Shown here piece by piece: positions 61,201 to 64,000 of a stretch of 64,000 nucleotides of DNA. A program made the translations under genes and the position numbers. This DNA is from Mycteria americana. Lineage: Eukaryota > Chordata > Aves > Ciconiiformes > Ciconiidae. Numbering within the stretch: position 1 is the stretch's first letter; every line of letters begins with the position of its first letter. The DNA lies in assembly GCF_035582795.1 (NCBI RefSeq), contig NC_134367.1, positions 116,026,062 to 116,090,061 of the forward strand, written 5' to 3'. The notes under the pieces are model-generated. The model did no database searches, was not told the DNA's origin, and saw nothing but the letters and a program-made list of their open reading frames with translations.

Positions 61201-64000
61201 TTTATGGAAGAGTAGAAGGAGAGAAGTTTAAAACCCGCATCACTGGGTATAAGGAGGATACAGTGAAGCCTCACGAGCAGCAAAATGTGTCAGTTCAAAT
61301 TTTGAAGCTGCAGCCCCATCAGAGTGGAGAGCTGGGCGTTCTCTGCCTTGTCATTGCACCTGTTCCTTGCGTTTTGCCTTAGTGTGGTTATATTGCCTAC
61401 TTGGGCAGACTGGAGCCTTGTGGAGCAGAGCTGTACTGTGTGAGGGATGCATTTAGTGCAGCTTTACGGGCAGGCATGAAGCTGTGATAAAACAGTAGCA
61501 GCCTGGCTGGTAGCTCTGCTGGGTCCAGGGCTGTGCCAGTGCCATCAGAGATGGAGCAGCTCTTCCCTGAACTGGCTTGGCCCAGAAAGAAGGTGTTTAA
61601 TAGCACAGAGGAAAGCTGGATGTGCAGAAGGCTGTAGCTTGCCTCAGTGAACAGTGGTACCTGCCTTAACTCTCCATACTGGTGGGTTCAGTCCCTGCTA
61701 ATTCATATGCTCTGCTGGGCAGAGCTCTATATTGAATTCTGTCTGGAGAGAGGAGACTTGCTAGGAAGGAGGGGCAGGAATAGGCCCGCCAATGTTGACA
61801 GGCTGTAGTGGTCTGTTTCCTGTTGCCCACCTTCTGCGCTGGCTGCATATGCAGGCAGCACTCATCCTGCCTGGGAGTTTGTGGTGCTGGGTAGGCCTGG
61901 TGCCACAGTAGCAGCTGCTCTTTCCTCCCACAGTGGGACTAGCCACATTGGCAAGAATGACCCCTGAGATCAGGGTAGGAAGGATGCATGTCTAGGGTGT
62001 GATTTGCTCTCCAGGCTGGCAAAGCATGTGGGAGCTCTCAGTCCACAGCACAGATGGGTCAGGAGGTGGCATTTGTTGGGAGGAAGCAGTCCTCAGGTCA
62101 AGAGGGGGCATTTAGGTTATATATTGACTTTAGCTGTCTTTGTCTGCTGTGTACAGTGTCCCACACTGAGCCATCCTGAAAATGAACATAGCAGCAAGCA
62201 CTTTTGTCCTAGACACAAGTTCACAACACAAACAGCTATTAGGCCAGAGTGGTCCACTCCTTTTCAAGGCTGCCTGTATTGCTGAGTCCACAACTGTGGA
62301 GCTGTCTGTAGCTATGGAGCCTGCAAAGGACAGTTGTGCTTAGGGAAATCTGCCTGGGAATAGGAAGGGAGCATTTCATCATACAGGCTTATTTTTGACT
62401 TGCCTCCACTATGGTATTTGCATTGGTCTGAGAAAGCAGCATCTGTCTTGTTTAGAAGCAATTTGCATGGAGAGATGCTGACATACACTTGCCCATGTGA
62501 TGAGGCACATCCAAACCTCAGAGGATGCCTCAACAGCCTCGAGAAGGAAAGCACACGTGTTCTGGAGCAGTCAGCTGCAGGCCTGACCAGTGGGAATCCC
62601 AGGCAGCTTCGCTGGGCTGAGAGCATCACTGCTGTCTGTGTTTAGTGGGGATGCTGGAGAACAGGGAATACTCCCTGATTTGGTGTATGGCCTTGGCCAA
62701 GCATTTGTGTGAGAGAGCTGTTTTTCCATTGCAACCAGGCCTGCTCTGTCCTGATTCGGGATGCTGTGACCTCTGCAATGGCACTGAAGAAGCCGTGCAT
62801 CTTCATGCCTCTGCTTCATTGCCCTGCTGCTTGGAACAGCCCACCCTTCCTCACTATGCCATGGGCAGCAAATAAGCAGAGGGATCTTGATGTTAGTTCT
62901 TGTCCTGAAGAGCCATTCTTTCATTAGAAATGCAGTGTTATGAGTAGTTCAGATCTTCTTCCATGTGCACTGCCTGCACGTTAACATTTTGGCAGCACAA
63001 AAGCAGCTGAAAGCCTGTAGTAGTTGTAGCTTTTTGGAAAAAAAAAGTACTGTGCACCCTGAGCACAGCACTGCTGCTGGTCTATCTGCCTCTCCTCGTG
63101 TGACTCCCTGTGTTTAGGGCTGGTGTACACTAAATAATGCATCTTGGCTGATCTCTTTTAACAAGGATGTTTCAAATGCATAACCTGATAAAACCCTATG
63201 AAGGAAACAGAGTTGCTGATCCAAGAACAGTTTTGGCTACAGTTTGGCTACAGCTATCAGATACCAGTTTTGAAAGCCCTGGGGAGAATGATTTTGCACA
63301 TCATGTTAGGTATTTAGAAAGATTTTTATATTCTAGATAAATCCAACAGATCTCTTCTGTAATGCTGAGTGAATCTTATGTCTTCCAGACAAAATCAGTG
63401 AATCCTTTGCCTGGCTGTGCTCGATCCTCCCTCACACCTGGCTGCTTTCACATAGGTAGCAAGCAGCTCTGATAGTTGTTGCTGGTGATCACTAGTAGCT
63501 ACTTCTGCTGGCTGAGACATGCACACAGTCTGTCGATGTTCTTGTCCCTTCTCTGAGCCTCCTTATTTTGTAGGTGCATTTGACCCAGCCTGGTATGTCT
63601 GCTATGCTTTGTCCTAACTGTTGTATCTCTTTGGGTTGTGACCTGCTCTTTCCCGTGCATCTGTTGTGAGTGACTGTGCCATCTCAGTGGTACTGCAATA
63701 CTATGAAATATATATCTGAACACAGAGGAGTGCTAAGAACTTGTGATGGGAGAGCAGGCTGTTCCCAGGAGGCCTCTGGGTGGCAGTCAGAGCTCCTGGG
63801 CAGACCCGTGTGTGATCCCTGCAGTGGCAAAGCCGCTTCTGAGTTATTTAATAGAGCAGCTGGGTGCAGCAAGCTCAAGGGCAAGTCACTGAGCAAACCA
63901 GAGCTGTTCTGAGATCGTCTGCCCAGAGATTAAAGAGTTAGGCACTCTTCCAAGGGCCGATCAGAGCAGGGCATGCCTGATAAATGTACATACATAGTGA

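Larger units (their letters stand above)
23196..64000 (+). other. PACS intron 1 (incomplete)
   Basis: From the donor GTGAGC at 23196 the intron runs past the window end, at least 40.8 kb. I searched by eye for the next PACS exon (the SLTLKKLV and GSKRILR motifs) and did not find it. Long first introns are known for this family. No nested gene, tRNA or convincing small RNA gene was seen. A T-rich stretch covers about 29900-30700. The longest open frames (50292-50858 minus, 53089-53706 plus) show no family features. Individually notable repeats and hairpins are listed separately. Confidence 0.75.

Overview
This is vertebrate nuclear DNA, almost certainly from a bird. The genes have spliced exons with GT/AG borders, three CpG islands act as promoters, a CR1 LINE tail with its octamer end is present, and a degenerate solo LTR of the avian ERVL type sits in an intron. 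That LTR family, as I remember it, is common in Neoaves, so a non-galliform bird is more likely than a chicken relative, but the species cannot be fixed from this window.

Layout. (1) 3-299: the last exon of an unrecognised plus-strand gene, whose TAA stop lies inside its own AATAAA signal. (2) 530-10113: RRP36, complete on the plus strand in seven coding exons (306 residues), starting about 230 bases after the upstream gene. Its 5.3 kb first intron holds the solo LTR (3824-4836), which lies between two inverted copies of an unknown sequence. (3) 12750 to about 16350: a TMEM121-family gene on the minus strand, convergent with RRP36, with one coding exon (14299-13361, 312 residues) and a GC-rich non-coding first exon whose donor is at 16140. 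(4) About 16.4-22.2 kb: an intergenic block with a degenerate L3/CR1-like LINE and a repeat present in two direct copies 2.2 kb apart. (5) 22.2-23.4 kb: a CpG island promoter with six inverted CCAAT boxes spaced 41-46 bases apart, then coding exon 1 of a PACS gene (23029-23195). (6) 23196-64000: the rest appears to be PACS intron 1, still open at the window end. I found no further PACS exon and no nested gene, only a CR1 tail, microsatellites, one tandem duplication and several short perfect hairpins.

The genes do not form a pathway: RRP36 works in nucleolar 18S rRNA maturation, TMEM121 is a multipass membrane protein of poorly known role, and PACS proteins sort membrane cargo with acidic clusters. 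The neighbourhood is nevertheless informative. TMEM121 and PACS2 lie close together on human 14q32.33, whereas RRP36 is at human 6p21.1 near KLC4. The 14q32, 11q13 and 6p21 segments each carry a KLC gene and belong to one ancient duplicated set. The TMEM121-PACS pair beside RRP36 could therefore be the 14q32 pair moved by rearrangement, or a further ohnolog pair kept in birds. Exon 1 of PACS alone mixes PACS1-like and PACS2-like residues and does not decide between them.

Comparisons with human proteins are from memory; no alignment or database search was run.
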